Below, piece by piece: positions 1 to 11,847 of a DNA stretch of 64,000 nt. The stretch lies in NCBI RefSeq assembly GCF_051020985.1, contig NC_135012.1:6326451-6390450 (forward strand), read 5' to 3'. This stretch comes from Nomia melanderi. Taxonomy: Eukaryota; Arthropoda; Insecta; Hymenoptera; Halictidae. The notes under the pieces were generated by a model. It was not told where the DNA came from. It made no database searches and worked only from the letters and a program-made list of their open reading frames with translations. The stretch's first letter is position 1. Each line of letters begins with the position of its first letter. The position numbers and the translations under genes were made by a program.

Positions 1-278
1 CTATATAATTTTAAATGTGTAATTGTGCGTGTGTATGTATCCACATGAATATATGTAAACGTATATAAGTTTGAAAATTGTATGTCATATTTATATCACT
101 TCAATTAAGTGTAATATTTATGTAACAAATAAAGAAATTTAAACATATTTCCTATGTTGCTTCCTTTTAAAATTGTAGCTCCCTTTTGTTACATAGTTTA
201 GTGAATTTACTTTTAAGATGGTATTACGAGCGCGCATGATACGCAAAGTATTACATGTTACAGATTAATTGATCAAAG
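1..278. promoter_or_regulatory. Upstream flank of dph7
   Basis: This is AT-rich DNA with no coding sequence that I can support. A canonical AATAAA at 128-133 could be the polyadenylation signal of a plus-strand gene lying left of the window. The dph7 start codon follows at 279, so the dph7 promoter and 5' UTR must sit in the last 100-150 bases. No clear TATA or initiator stands out. Confidence 0.35.
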
Positions 279-1511
279 ATGTTCCACACTTTGGAGACTT
301 TTGATACAGAATTCTCAGCTGATTCCATTGAATGGTGCCCATCGAATTCTCACAAAACTATATTTGTATGTGGAACATACCAATTAATGAAAGATGAGGA
401 ATCACCTGTAAATACATCACAGTCGAGACGTTTGGGACAAATCTATATGTTTAAAATCAACGAAAATGGATGTCTAACATTATTACAGAAGTTAGAAGTA
501 CCTGCTGTCTTAGATATGAAATGGGCACACATGTGTCAGAATAGAATCTTACTAGGAGTTGTAAATTCCTTAGGATATCTGCAAATATATCAATTGAAAA
601 ATGACAAGGAAAAGGAGAATTTGGAATTACTAACAGAAGAAAAAGTTGCAAGCGATAGAGAAGTTCTTGCATTATCTCTAGATTGGTGTAGCGGAAGATG
701 GATAGATAATAATGAATCAAATCTAAACGTAATAGTCAGTGATTCGAAAGGTTTTATAACATTATTTAAAATTAATGAAAATGACTTAGTTGTTATTAAT
801 TCTTGGTCTGCACACAAATTCGAAGCCTGGATCACAGCTTTCGATTATTGGGATACAAATGTCATCTACAGCGGTATGAACGATTTTAGAGCTATTATTC
901 AAATAATCAAATACTTTATAACATCAATTCCATTTAAGGCGGTGATGATTGTAAATTTCAACGATTCGACACAAGAATGGAAACTAATCCTACCGCGATA
1001 AACAAAACTCACGGTGCAGGCGTTACAAGTTTGCACAGCAATGCGTCAAAAGAATTTGTTCTGGCATCGGGAAGGTGATGTATTGAAGTCAGACCGTCAT
1101 CAAATGAGAAAGACTTAACATTAAAATACGTACTTGCATATTTTCAGCTACGACGAATCGTTGAGATTATGGGACGTAAGAAACATTAAAAGACCAATTT
1201 CGGAGACCAGCCTCGGTGGTGGCGTTTGGCGTTTGAAATGGGATCCTTTCGCGCGGAATTATTTGCTCGCTGCTTGTATGTATGGCGGGTTCCGAATTGT
1301 GGACTGCGAAAACGTAGAAACACCGTCTGTCATTGGCGAATACAATGAGCACGAAAGTCTAGCGTACGGATGCGATTGGTCCTTTTTGAAGAGCGCAGAA
1401 ATTACACAACGAATGCATAAAACGGAAGTGCAAAACGTTTATTTGATCAGTACTTGTTCCTTTTACGATCACATTTTAAAATTGTCCGCGGTGCATTTGA
1501 AAACCGACTGA
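279..1511 (+). CDS. Dph7: Diphthine methyltransferase (Dph7/WDR85), three exons
   Basis: This is a WD40-repeat protein of the Dph7 family. In other eukaryotes Dph7 hydrolyses the methyl ester of methylated diphthine on elongation factor 2 so that the final amidation to diphthamide can occur in the cytosol. I join exons 279-873, 939-1074 and 1148-1511. Both introns are short GT-AG (65 and 73 bp) and the frame runs through, giving 364 residues, a normal family length. Visible hallmarks are the blade sequences IEWCPSN near the N-terminus, ITAFDYW and IYSGGDD across the first splice, THGAGVTSLHSN, and YDESLRLWDVRN across the second splice. After these come the ending blades GGGVWRLKWDP and YGCDWSF. 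The start at 279 is the first in-frame ATG and precedes the first recognisable blade. An AATAAA lies 13 bases after the stop, so the gene is compact and complete. The family call is by recognition of motifs, not by search. Confidence 0.9.
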
Positions 1512-1523
1512 ACAAACATAAAC

Positions 1524-1529
1524 AATAAA
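1524..1529 (+). terminator. dph7 polyadenylation signal
   Basis: A canonical AATAAA lies 13 bases after the dph7 stop codon. It implies a very short 3' UTR. No stronger signal lies in the next 300 bases. Confidence 0.55.
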
Positions 1530-1599
1530 AAGATATACAATCACAAAATGTACCATGTCGGAGTACGCGTTAGTTTTTCCTCACCTCTGTCATTTAAAA

Positions 1600-1881
1600 T
1601 AATTTAAAGGTTCCATTTGTTGAAGGCACGAGGTAATAATCAAATTTGAAGAGTTGTACGCACGCGCGGAATGCATTAAGAACGTCGGCTATTCAATCGA
1701 CACGGGATGCTTGAAAAATTTGCTGGAAGATGGCGATGCGGGAGCACGAGCTGCATTTCGCCGCGGCCAGTTCGATAAAAATCAGTCGTTCGCAGGGGCT
1801 GTTTTGGCGTGGTGTCAGTGCTGTGGTTTCTGTGACGAGTTCGCGTGCAGTTCCGCGGTAAATTATCAGTGATCAGTCGCG
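1600..1881 (+). promoter_or_regulatory. Possible first non-coding exon of the 14-20 kb gene
   Basis: Base composition turns CpG-rich here. A strong consensus splice donor (GCG|GTAAGTACG) begins at 1882. The next gene on this strand starts coding at 14239, just after an acceptor-like CTGACCCCAG ending at 14211. A 5' UTR exon ending at 1881 and spliced across 12 kb is therefore plausible, as insect genes often have long first introns. The reading frames in this stretch look like chance ORFs. Transcript evidence is lacking. Confidence 0.3.
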
Positions 1882-2888
1882 GTAAGTACGCATTCGAATG
1901 ATTGGAAAAAATTCATTCGCGTCCTCCATATTCGTCAGCGTCCGATGGCATCGTGAATTTCGTCGTGGTCAGTAAAATCAGCTGTGGAACCGTGCGTGTC
2001 CTGTCCCCGTCGAATGACCTAGAAAAGATTTGGCGCGGATCCTTTCAACATTTTCGGAACTCGATTCACGAATTCAATCTCACGATTATTGAACAATTAC
2101 GCTATAGTCAGGTTAGAGCGGGTTACTCGCCACAATCCGTGTTCGCAGCGAGGCTCGAGATACGGTTTGATTCCTCGGTCGTTAGGGAGACCGCTTCCGG
2201 AGGATTCAATCGGGTTCGTAGAGTGCCCATGAATTTACTAGAGAATTCAATATCAAACGTTTGTCAAAGGGTTCTCGATAGTTTAAAATAGTTTCTAATC
2301 ATCGATGCGCCGCTTATCGCTGCTATCATCGTTTAATGTCTAATTGAAGCGTATCGTGCATGCGTACCAAGTTACTTCTTTTGCCGGAGCACATCGTTTT
2401 CTCGTTCGCCTCGTTATTCGAACGAGAAACTTATCTCGAACGTCCTACGTAAATTTTATAAATAATTATTTATCGAAAACTTCGAGCTCGTAGAACGTTC
2501 AGGGAACAGGGACATTCATAGTGCCATCGGTACGTCACGTCGTTTTAATCGCCCAGCGCTTTATAGACTGGGCGGAATAAAAGTTGAAACGAGTCTGCGT
2601 TTGTAAATTGGCCAGTGATTAAAACCCGCGCGTTCGTCGCCGCGGAATCGACGTTAATTCGATCGAAAGAAGCGATTGAACCTATAGCGCATCGTTTGAC
2701 TTCTTTTTCGAAGCGTATAAATGTTAACTTCTACGTTTGACAGCTATTCGTCTCGTTAGACGCAGCGAAGGTTACCCGACGTCGCATTAATTGTCTTTAA
2801 CGGTCTTTCTGTCGAATCGCCAACGGCCGAGTAATAACCGTAGCAAATAAAAGAAGGAAACGATATATTTACATTGATAACAAGAATC

Positions 2889-2909
2889 GGGGGGGGGGGG
2901 GGGGGGGGG
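2889..2909 (+). repeat. Homopolymer run of 21 G
   Basis: There is an uninterrupted run of 21 guanines in otherwise mixed sequence. It could form G-quadruplex stacks or cause sequencing-length error. No gene depends on it. Confidence 0.9.
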
Positions 2910-3200
2910 ATTTCGATGCGCTTTGCTCACTCGACCGAGTAATCGATTTAAAGAAACCGCGCGCAAAAGATGGCGTATCGGAATCATCGTCGAAACATAT
3001 TTCTTTCTCGCCAAAGATTAGTGTGTTTACAGGTTACGGGATCAAGGATAAGTAGGATATAGCTCGCAGACTCGCTAAAGCTGCCGATTTACCCGGGGGC
3101 GTGCGAAATTAGGGCGTTGTCTTTGCAAATGTTCGTTCCCTGTGCAAAGCGACGTCGCGAAACAGAAAAAAAGAGTGTGTGGGCAAGTGACGCGTGCGTG

Positions 3201-3262
3201 TCCTATCCTGTCCTATCTTGTCCTATCCTGTTCTGTTCTGTCCTGTCCTGTCTGCTGTTGCG
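3201..3262 (+). repeat. Imperfect TCCTA/TCCTG pentamer array
   Basis: About 60 bases are built from repeats of five, mainly TCCTA, TCCTG and TTCTG, giving a pyrimidine-skewed plus strand. The ORFs reading through it are a consequence of the repeat. Confidence 0.8.
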
Positions 3263-3530
3263 TGTCGTCATCTACTTTCGTATGTGTGTGCGTGCCCGTA
3301 TATGCAGCAGTGCGTGTACGGTACATGGTTTAATCGATCTCGCGTTCTAGCAACGTAATTATATGAAAATGAAACGGCTCCGCCGCTAGAATGACACGCA
3401 CGCGAAAAAAAGGTACGTTTTCATCCCGACGAACGGTTCATCGCAGATTTGAATTCCGTGGCTGCGTAAAAATGGCGCGATCGACCGTCCATCATTAACA
3501 CTAGAACTACCGAACATTTAAACCGTCTTT

Positions 3531-3758
3531 TTAACCCTTTCCACTCGAGAGGTGACTCTCACTCGTCATTCGATTTCATACAGCAAAACTATAAAGTTTG
3601 ATGTTTAATATTATACCACGTATAATGCATCAATTCGAGAAATATTCTGATTTAAGTAAGTGATTTCTCCTCGAGTTAATTTCACAAAATATCGTCTTTA
3701 TCTCATCGTCAAATGTTAAAATATTCCTAGCGAAAAGCTGCCGAGTGCGAAGGGTTAA
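3531..3758 (+). mobile_element. TTAA-flanked MITE, copy A (piggyBac-like)
   Basis: This is a 228-bp AT-rich non-coding element. Its left end is TTAACCCTTTCCACTCG and the reverse complement of its right end is TTAACCCTTCGCACTCG, so the terminal inverted repeats match at nearly every base. Both ends begin with TTAA, the target duplicated by piggyBac-type transposases. Just inside the left end is a small palindromic GAGAGGTGACTCTC motif. A related element in reverse orientation lies at 7045-7288. It has no transposase ORF, so it is a non-autonomous copy. Confidence 0.7.
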
Positions 3759-6700
3759 AATGTCTTTATAAAAGCCAAAAATGTGAATTTATTAATATTT
3801 CAATCGGCTTATATTTCAGTTTAAGCATTACTTAATCAGCTTCTTCAGTCATTTTTCAAAGAGGCACTCGTACCTTTTCAGTAATCGCAAAGGAGAAGAT
3901 CAAGGAATGGGACATTCTGACCCATCTGGTAGTTCCAGTGTCCACGGACACCGAAATGTCCAGATTCGAACCTGCCGACTCGTCCGGTTACAATAACTCG
4001 CCCACAATTTACCGCGAGTCGCGTGTTTCGATTCGAAATTCGCGACTCGTTACCCGTAGGCGTCAAGAGACGTCGTTAAGATCCATTTAACAGTTTCGAC
4101 GTAGATTGAAATTGAATCGGAAACTCGCGGAGTTGATCGTAGACTAGGCTTGCGGTTGGCGCTGGAGTGGGGGATTGCATCGAATTAGGAACTTGGCCGG
4201 TTTATTACTAACGAAGGGCAATATCGAATCAGAAAGTTCCTTGATTACCGCTGACGTAAACCGCGGCTCCTCCCACGTAACATTTTCCATGGAAAAATCT
4301 CGGCGGTGGTGCGATCGCCGTTTACCCCGCCGCGTAGAAGGCATTTCTGAAAGCGGTCGCATCGTTTGATCCGTTCGTCGCGCGTTTCCGCTGGGGACCC
4401 TGAATCCGTTGTTCGGTCTGAAAAAGAAACGTCTGCCCGTGCGAATTGCGCGGCCGTTGCATCCTGGTTCGCATGGTTCGCATCGTTCGCATCGTTCGCG
4501 CGTCACGGCGACCCGTTTCACGGTCTCCTTGTGTTCGCGCGCGGCCCTCCGCGACGCTGCATCTCCGTCGCGACGCGTTCGCTAGGCTGGCCACGTGTGC
4601 GACGACCCGGACACGTGTTCCATCGAATCGTTCTTTCAGCGAGCTCCGGATCCTCTTCGTCGTGATCGTTTTCCCCGGTTCCCTCGAAACGCGAGCTCTC
4701 CCGCGCGGCCCTGGAGATTATTTCCTGGTATTTGTATCTGACGAAAACGCGTTGACGCGTGGTCGATCTCCCGGGCCTCCGTCGATCGACGAATCCGATT
4801 GTGATTTATTAATTTCCATCTGAGGCGGCGTTTAATAGACTAATCGCGTTAAGCGGACGCCCGTCGACGGTGGGAGAGCCGGCGATTTCGCGGAGCGCGT
4901 TAATCGCTTGTCCGTCTCCGGAAAGCGTTCGAAAATTCCGAGGAAAGCTGGATCAAGCCTCGTAAATCCGAAACCCTCCAAGCACCCGACCGGTCGTTGA
5001 GCCGAACGAACAAATTTCTCCGAGCTTTCCGCGGATCGGTTTCACGCTGCGATCCGCGGTATTGTCTTTGCACGATTATTACAAAGAGGACAGAAGCTTC
5101 CTCGAGGAATCGCTAAAGAAACTGATTTCCCGATAGGCGTACTAAAATCGTAATCGAAATCTCAATAGCTGCACTCTTGGAGGTACTGCAGAAATATTGG
5201 AAGAAGTCAATTTGTCCGTTTGGTGGTTCTACCGTTAACACTGCCATGAAAAGCGCTTCATGCGTCGCTTATTCTTCCGTCGCAAAGTTAACACGTTTGC
5301 GGACAGTAAAAGTTTTAATGGACTGTAAAAGTAGAAAAAATGCAAATGCAGTTCTTCGAGAGTTAAAATGCGTGACAATTTCAAAAAATTATGGCTATGT
5401 AAAATTAAATGCGTAATAATGTGGCTTATAAATTTAAATGTTATAGCTTCCAAGTCATCATAATAAAGATGAATGTTATAGCATTCACGCCCGCGAACGT
5501 GTTAAAAAGTAAAAGTAATTAATTATTTACGTCCCAATTCTAATCGTACCCAATTCTAAACATCAGTTGTCTAACAAATTATAACTATTCCCAATTAATT
5601 TGGAAACTCCGGCCATCGGTAACCACTGTGGCGGTCAACGTGTTAAAGAATCCTCCATTCGATCGCTACAAAAACCCGAAAGCAGCCGCTGAAACATCGG
5701 GTCACGTTCAGTTTCCGCGACGACGGGAAGCGCCGGTCGTCGAGAGTTCACTGAACAGTGAAAAACATCGAAAAACACGGGTCCGTGATCGCGGCGGTGC
5801 AGTCGCGAATCGTGAACTCCGGCACGACAGGTTTCTCTTGGAAAACGAGCACCGGAAACGCCGTGTTTCTCCAGCTTTTTCCACGGGAAGTTTAATGTTT
5901 CCCGGTTTGGTTTCTGGTCCGCGTTGTCGCTCGGCTCGACCGTCGTTTCTGCAACGGGCAGAAGCGCGGGGAGAGAAGTATTTTTCCGCGTTCGTTCAAC
6001 GGGGACTTCGTCGACTTTTGAATCGGACGAGATTCTTTCCCCCGAGCGAGTCGAGGTCTCTGTTCATTGTGAATGGCGAGAGCCGCGGGACCCTTATTTT
6101 TCGGATCGCGATCCAGGTCAGCCGCGCGAGAAGCGTCGCGAAACGAACGGAACGAGCGAAACAACCGATGGGGCTCGTGATAAACCTGAAAATCTGGGAC
6201 GGGAGCATACGTCGTGGCCAAGATCGCGGGGTTTGGTTATGTAATTTCGCGTGCAACGTACGCTAGAGAATACGATTCGGGGAAGCCCGTCTATTTATCC
6301 GTCTCGCTTCCCCGAATTCCGAGGAAACGCTACCGTCCGTTGCACAGGGGAAAATCCTTGAAAGGAATGCGGGTTTAATCGGTCAGCTTTCATCTCTTCT
6401 CGTCGCAATTTCCGCACTATTTTCGCTATTACGCTGATATTACCGATAGAAACTGTAATATAAAGGAACCCAGCGAGAAATCCTTGTTAGGAACTCCCCC
6501 GAAAGAAGGCGACGCAGGGTAGCGCGAATGTCGAGTGCCACGGTGTCAGCCCCGGGGCGAGAACGAGCACCCAGCAGCCGACACCCTTCGAACGCCGAGG
6601 GTCGGCATCCACTTTCGAATCACGCTGAATCGTACGGGCTCGAAAATCAGTCGAGTCTGCCTCGCAGCTGTGTGCGCGGTGCCGAAAACTCCGTGGATCC

Positions 6701-7044
6701 ACCCTCGACGCGTATCGGGTTTCTCGAGGGGCCAGCGTAAAAATCGTCGAGTCCCGTCGCCGCTAATCACCGACGGAGATAAGATCGAGGAGGAGCTCGT
6801 AAACGATGGGAACGGTTCTCGAGAGCGTTTGATGACTAGTCCTCGAATGACTCGCGAACCCGTGACGCGAGAAAAGTTTCGCCTACGGGGACGAGCACTC
6901 GAGGGAAGCTAGGGAATCGCGCGAACTTCACAATTTTCTCTATCGAATCAAGCTGCGATCGGCAGCGCCTCTCAATGCAAAGGGTTTTCACCGCCGATTA
7001 CAAAATATTCATGTTTATCTAGTTCGGAGACGAGAGAGGATGTT

Positions 7045-7288
7045 TTAATCCTTTGGCCTCGAAAGTTTTTCATTAGAAATATTCTCTTCTCAGATGAGAT
7101 ACAGACGATGTTCTTTAAAACTAATTAATGAGAAAACATATATCAATTAAGAAGGAAAGTTATTTTATTTCAATACTCCATGTATCGATGCATCATACAA
7201 AGCTTAATATTATATATAAGACTTCATAATTTTGCAAATCAAATCACGAGTGGTGACTGAGAGTCACCTCTCGAGTGCAAAGGGTTAA
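7045..7288 (-). mobile_element. TTAA-flanked MITE, copy B of the same family
   Basis: This is a 244-bp AT-rich element flanked by TTAA. Read on the minus strand it begins TTAACCCTTTGCACTCGAG and continues with GAGGTGACTCTCAGTCACC and a body resembling copy A at 3531-3758. Shared blocks include the TATAATATTA-like tract and GATGCATC. The far terminal repeat (TTAATCCTTTGGCCTCG) is more diverged. It is non-coding and has no internal transposase. Confidence 0.65.
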
Positions 7289-8348
7289 AGGTGTCCTTTC
7301 CGAAACGAGGCATCGGAAACGAGAATGACGATCGCGCGCCGAACTCTGCTCGCATCCTCCATACTCTATACGGTGTCTCGGCACGCGAGTCTCGCGACAT
7401 TACCGATTACGGTGGCGATCGTGCTCGCGTCGTTTTATAATCGTGGAACGGTCCCCGTGAAACGTGCCTTCCGTCGAGGCCCGTCCTTGGCCGTAATCGA
7501 AAACTTCGGTAGCTCGATGAACGATGGACGCGGCGAGAACCCCGTCGGACCGCGTTTCTCATCCTCGCTCGATCGCGATTCGAGGCCTTTAGCATCGTGT
7601 TAATAGCGAACGGGGCAACCACGGACGCCCATAAAAGACCATCGCCGCTGATTCCACGACGGTGTTCGGCCATCGGAAATTTCGTGGACCATTGGCTCGA
7701 AGAAGAAGAGAGTGGAACGGGCCGATCGAAGCGGAAACGTTCGCCGGCCGTTTCTAAAGGCGTCTTCGGGGCGAAATTTTCAGAAAATAAAGGAAAGAAA
7801 CCGTGAGATTTTCGCGGGGAATTTTCTCGCGCGCGAGGGACCGAGGGAAGATCGATCGAAAGCCGGGGAAGAGAACGGATCGAAAAGGAACACGGTGGCC
7901 CCGTTGCAACGACGGGCCAGAAAAGGGAGGGAATTATCGGTTTTCCCGGTGAAACCAGGAGACCCAGTGGAACAGTTGGAACGACCGCGTTTTCGCATCT
8001 TTTCTTCTCCGCGGAAAAATTCAGCTCCGGAGGCGGCCGGAGCCGAGTGTCCTCGAGCATCCGACGGAACCGGGAGAATGGACGGTTTTCCTCGATTAGC
8101 CTTTTTATCCCGTGGAATTGGCCGGCGTAGGCGACCGTCTCGCTGCAACGTTGACCACGGTAAAAACGGAGAGGATCGCGTGTACTCGAATTCGATGATG
8201 CGCGTCGCCCGTGCGCTACTTGTATTTCGTAACACGATCGCGCGTGCTCGCCGGAAACGCTCGCTTAATTCGAAACGATCCACCGGAACGCGGAAGGATC
8301 AGGTTCGGTTAAATTCGTAATTCGTTTCACGCGGCCTTTTTTCAAAAC

Positions 8349-8502
8349 CGGCGCACAATGGTCCCAAATCGCTAAAACCTGGCCAAAACCTCGAAAATGA
8401 ACTTCTCGCTTAGCGACAAGTTTATTTCTGGATCCAATTATTGGTTCCATTTAGGTATGTTTCGAGATTTTGGCCATTTGGGACTACTGTGCGCCGCCGC
8501 GG
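8349..8502. repeat. Imperfect foldback with 40-50 bp arms
   Basis: The left arm (about 8349-8400) contains GGCGCACAATGGTCCCAAAT and later TGGCCAAAACCTCGAAA. The right arm (about 8457-8502) read in reverse complement contains GGCGCACAGTAGTCCCAAAT and TGGCCAAAATCTCGAAA. The spacer of about 55 bp holds a smaller hairpin around GGATCCAATTATTGGTTCC. The layout suggests a small palindromic MITE or a structured RNA. No gene is disrupted. Confidence 0.6.
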
Positions 8503-10977
8503 TTCCTCGAAGTCTCGACGGGCAAGGGAACGCTCTTCGTCGTTTTGCCTGCAGCTTAATATTTTCGCCGAACCGGAGAATTTTATCGGCGCTAACCTTC
8601 GATTGGGTGTGTTCATTGCGAGGGAAGGCTGCGGGATGTCGGAACCCCGGGGAACTTTACCTCGGACTGAGATGTCGTTCGGTATCGAACTTCTCGCGAT
8701 ATTCCACGATACTCCGCACGCGTCAGACGCGATTCTTCTCCGAAGGAAATGGAATCCTTGAACGTGAACTCGATGGAACTGGTGTCTCGGATCGAACCGT
8801 TACTCGTGTTCCATTCTTTCTTTTTCCTTTCGACTTTTCTCTATCGGAGTCTCATCGATTCGATTCAAATATTTAATCCCTCGTGCCGTTTTCACGAGTC
8901 TCGCTCGTGGTCACAATTTTGGAGGAAACGTAGGACTGGAGCGGGACCAAGGGAAACGATCGTGATTCTCTGCTGACGAGACGAGCAGCGCGAACGTGAT
9001 TTACGGAGCTCTGTAGGAGTGGTGCAGGTGTGCGCGTATCATCGGCGTAGATTGGATAATGGGGCCTTAACGATGCGACAGAGCGCAGCTTGCGAATGCA
9101 CGGTCACCGAAACGCCGCTCGAAAAGAGAGAAAGAATCGACGACGCGATTGTCGCGATGATCGTCACGGAGAGAAAAAGGGAAGAGGCGTAACGACAAGC
9201 TCGTTCGTTGTTTCGAAAGAATAGCCTGCGGATTTAATACTAAACCTACCTACACTAGTCAAATTAATGTCGTCAAACTTTTACATGCAATTTTCCATAG
9301 GAAACGTTGCCATATAGCAATTTCTTTTTAGAACTTTTCCTAGAATATGCATACATGATATTTTTCCGTATTTACTTCTTCCGTTTTCCTTTTTCAAGAA
9401 ATATACGTAAGCTGCTCTACCTGGCTCAGCCGGTCATTTTTATTCTTGTTGTTTCTGTTAATTCTCAAAGTTATAATTGCAATGAAAAGAGCTTAATTTA
9501 TTCCGTCATTTTATAAAATTTGTTGTATTTAATATTTAATTCAATACCACATTGATTATTATTTACACTGAATTTTAAAGAATACAGCTTTTTTAAAGAA
9601 CCGATCATTTTGACCGTTCACGGTACGAATAACTAGACATGAAGTGTTTATACAGTGTTAAGCGTCGTTTCCACCGCGTTGATCCCGTTCGGTTTTCCTT
9701 CGGAAACCGCCGAGTAAACCTTCTTCAGTTTTCTTTTCCTTTCGGCGAGCACAAGTTTGTAAAGAGCCGAGGCCACCGCTGTTCGGATTCGGGACTGTCA
9801 CGGTCTGTATCGCGGCAGGCATGTCCAATTAACTAAGTAGGGCTTTCGCTCACAGGCGTCGTCTTCGAGGAGCCGTGTCGTCGCGTTTCTTTCGCGGAAC
9901 GACTCGTGTCTTTCTCTCAGTTTTTCCTCGGAATTCGTTAGGACGACTCTCGCGATCGAACTTTGTTTCCGTTCGACTCGGCTCGGCACGCCGGCTGACT
10001 GCCCCGGGGCTTATTCCGAGGGGTCGATATGACGAAATCGAGTCTAGGTACGCACACTCGAACACGTTCTAGCACTTACCGCGGGAAACGCGTACGAACA
10101 GGCTCGCAGGAGGTTTTTCGAGGGCGAGGAGAGCCTTTCGATGACGCTGCGCCGGCTGCGCGGCGTTTAACCCTTAACCGGTGAGCCAGCTTTCGACGTA
10201 ACCCCGTTTTCCCTCTGCGTACAATCGCGCTCCAACGTTTCCTCTCCGAGCAAGAGAGAGCCGAGCTTCCTCGAGGACCGGAGAAGATCGAACAAGAATC
10301 ACGATTGGTGGGAGGGGCTGGAATCTATCGAGAAACCTATCGAAAACTCGTAAGACGCGCGCCGGTAAACCTTTGCATCGGGTAGGACGAAGAGTCGGCG
10401 ACCATCGACCCATTAATCGCGATTGATCGGGGCTCGTTCCATTATCGGACAAGCCGTATTTGAATTGTAAAAATCGCGTTGCGCCGTTATTAAAAAGCCT
10501 CTTCCGGATATCCGAAGGAATACGACTGTTTTTCTCTTTGCCGCGGCCGAGTAATCGGCGCCGATAACGAGCGGCTCGGCGCTTCGGATGGAAATCCGAT
10601 CGGTGATCGTTATCGGGAACATTCCCGCTCTTCTTTCGCGAGCTTCCCTTTCCACGGGAAAGAGGATCGACCGATCGGGTCGGGGTTCGAAAACGGGCCA
10701 CCGGTTCATCCGACCGAGCCGATTCTTCCGAAAAGCGAGTATGCGAGTTCCCCCCTTTACGTTTTCATTGTTCTCGCTATTCTTTCTCCGGGCGCAGCCG
10801 TGGCGCTCCTGAAAAGGCTCGAATCGCATTGTAATTCGCAACTCGTTCGAGTCGTCGATCCGTCGACGTACGGAGAGACTGCACGTCGAATACAACGAAA
10901 TCTAAACGATTATTCGGTTGTCGAGTTTCCCGATATAACCAAAGATTCTGAACGATTCGCGAGAAACGTTGACTCGG

Positions 10978-11081
10978 TTAATCCTTTCGCTACAATGGAC
11001 GAGGTATCTCGTCGGTGTGATATCATCGTGCGTACGATATCATGACGACGAGATATCTCGGCTATTGTAGCAAAGGGTTAA
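10978..11081. mobile_element. 104-bp palindromic TTAA element
   Basis: Both ends are TTAA followed by near-identical inverted repeats: TTAATCCTTTCGCTACAAT on the left and TTAACCCTTTGCTACAAT in reverse complement on the right. Pairing continues through CGAG-TATCTCGTCG and TGATATC almost to the centre, so the whole element folds into one hairpin. It shares the TTAA-CCCTTT end with the MITEs at 3531 and 7045 and may be a minimal derivative. As RNA it would resemble an oversized miRNA precursor. Confidence 0.7.
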
Positions 11082-11612
11082 TCGAGGTCCTAGCGTCGAG
11101 CGACGGCGTACGTGGGAAGGGAGGATCGCCGCTCGAGGATATTCGAGTGAAAGGGGTTGCCGTCGCGCGAAAGGAAGGGAAAAAAAGGGAGAAGAGTAAT
11201 CGAGGAAAGAGCGTGGACGGTCGGCGGAGGTCGACGAACCGTTCAAATCGGCGAATCGATTCGCGGGACGAATCTCGTTTTCGCCCTGGCGTGGATTGGA
11301 GTGTCGCTCGGTCGACGGTCGACGGACGCGCGTTGAAACGGGAGGACCGGCTCGCGCGTTCACAATGGAGCCGCGCGACGCACACGCTCCCCTTTATCCC
11401 GTCGCCTGTGCACGGTCTCTCGCGTGCTTTCATTCTATGCAGCCGCGACGCGACGTTCTCTCGCCTGTTCCGGCGTCGTTCTTGTAACTTTACGCGGCGT
11501 GACCGAGAACTCGCGCCGGAGAAACGTGGAAGCGCGGCGACGAAGTGTCGGGATCGCGTGTCTCATCGAGGAAACCGCGCGACCAGGGAAAGATGAACCC
11601 AATGAAAAATGA

Positions 11613-11847
11613 TCAACGCTAAACCTTCATATATGCCTATTCCTGCCGTGTCTGGTCAAATGATTGGTTATAAAATAGAGGTAAACAAGACAGTAGAGTA
11701 GGAACAGAAACAAAAGGAAGGGCAGGAATTAAGAGACTGATTAATCAAACAATATAAGAATTGATACAAAGTTAAATGCGCAGGAAAAATGCAGGCTTTT
11801 AAATCAAATTTTAAAATCTGTCACATGATCGCTACATTTAGCGTTAA
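11613..11847. mobile_element. Possible degenerate TTAA-type MITE
   Basis: This AT-rich 235-bp island sits in GC-rich surroundings. The left end reads TCAACGCTAAACC and the right end in reverse complement TTAACGCTAAATG, giving a terminal match of about nine bases next to a TTAA-like target. The interior has no coding sequence. The short terminal repeat makes this a weak call. Confidence 0.35.

Noticed and set aside
5628..6266. 212-codon plus-strand ORF
   Set aside because: Same GC-driven origin. It overlaps three other ORFs of similar size and lacks motifs, and no splice sites extend it.
7407..8060. 217-codon minus-strand ORF and overlapping 202-codon plus ORF (7712-8320)
   Set aside because: Long ORFs are expected by chance in this CpG-rich block. 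They overlap on both strands, are rich in Arg/Ser/Pro and show no domain or conserved-looking segment.
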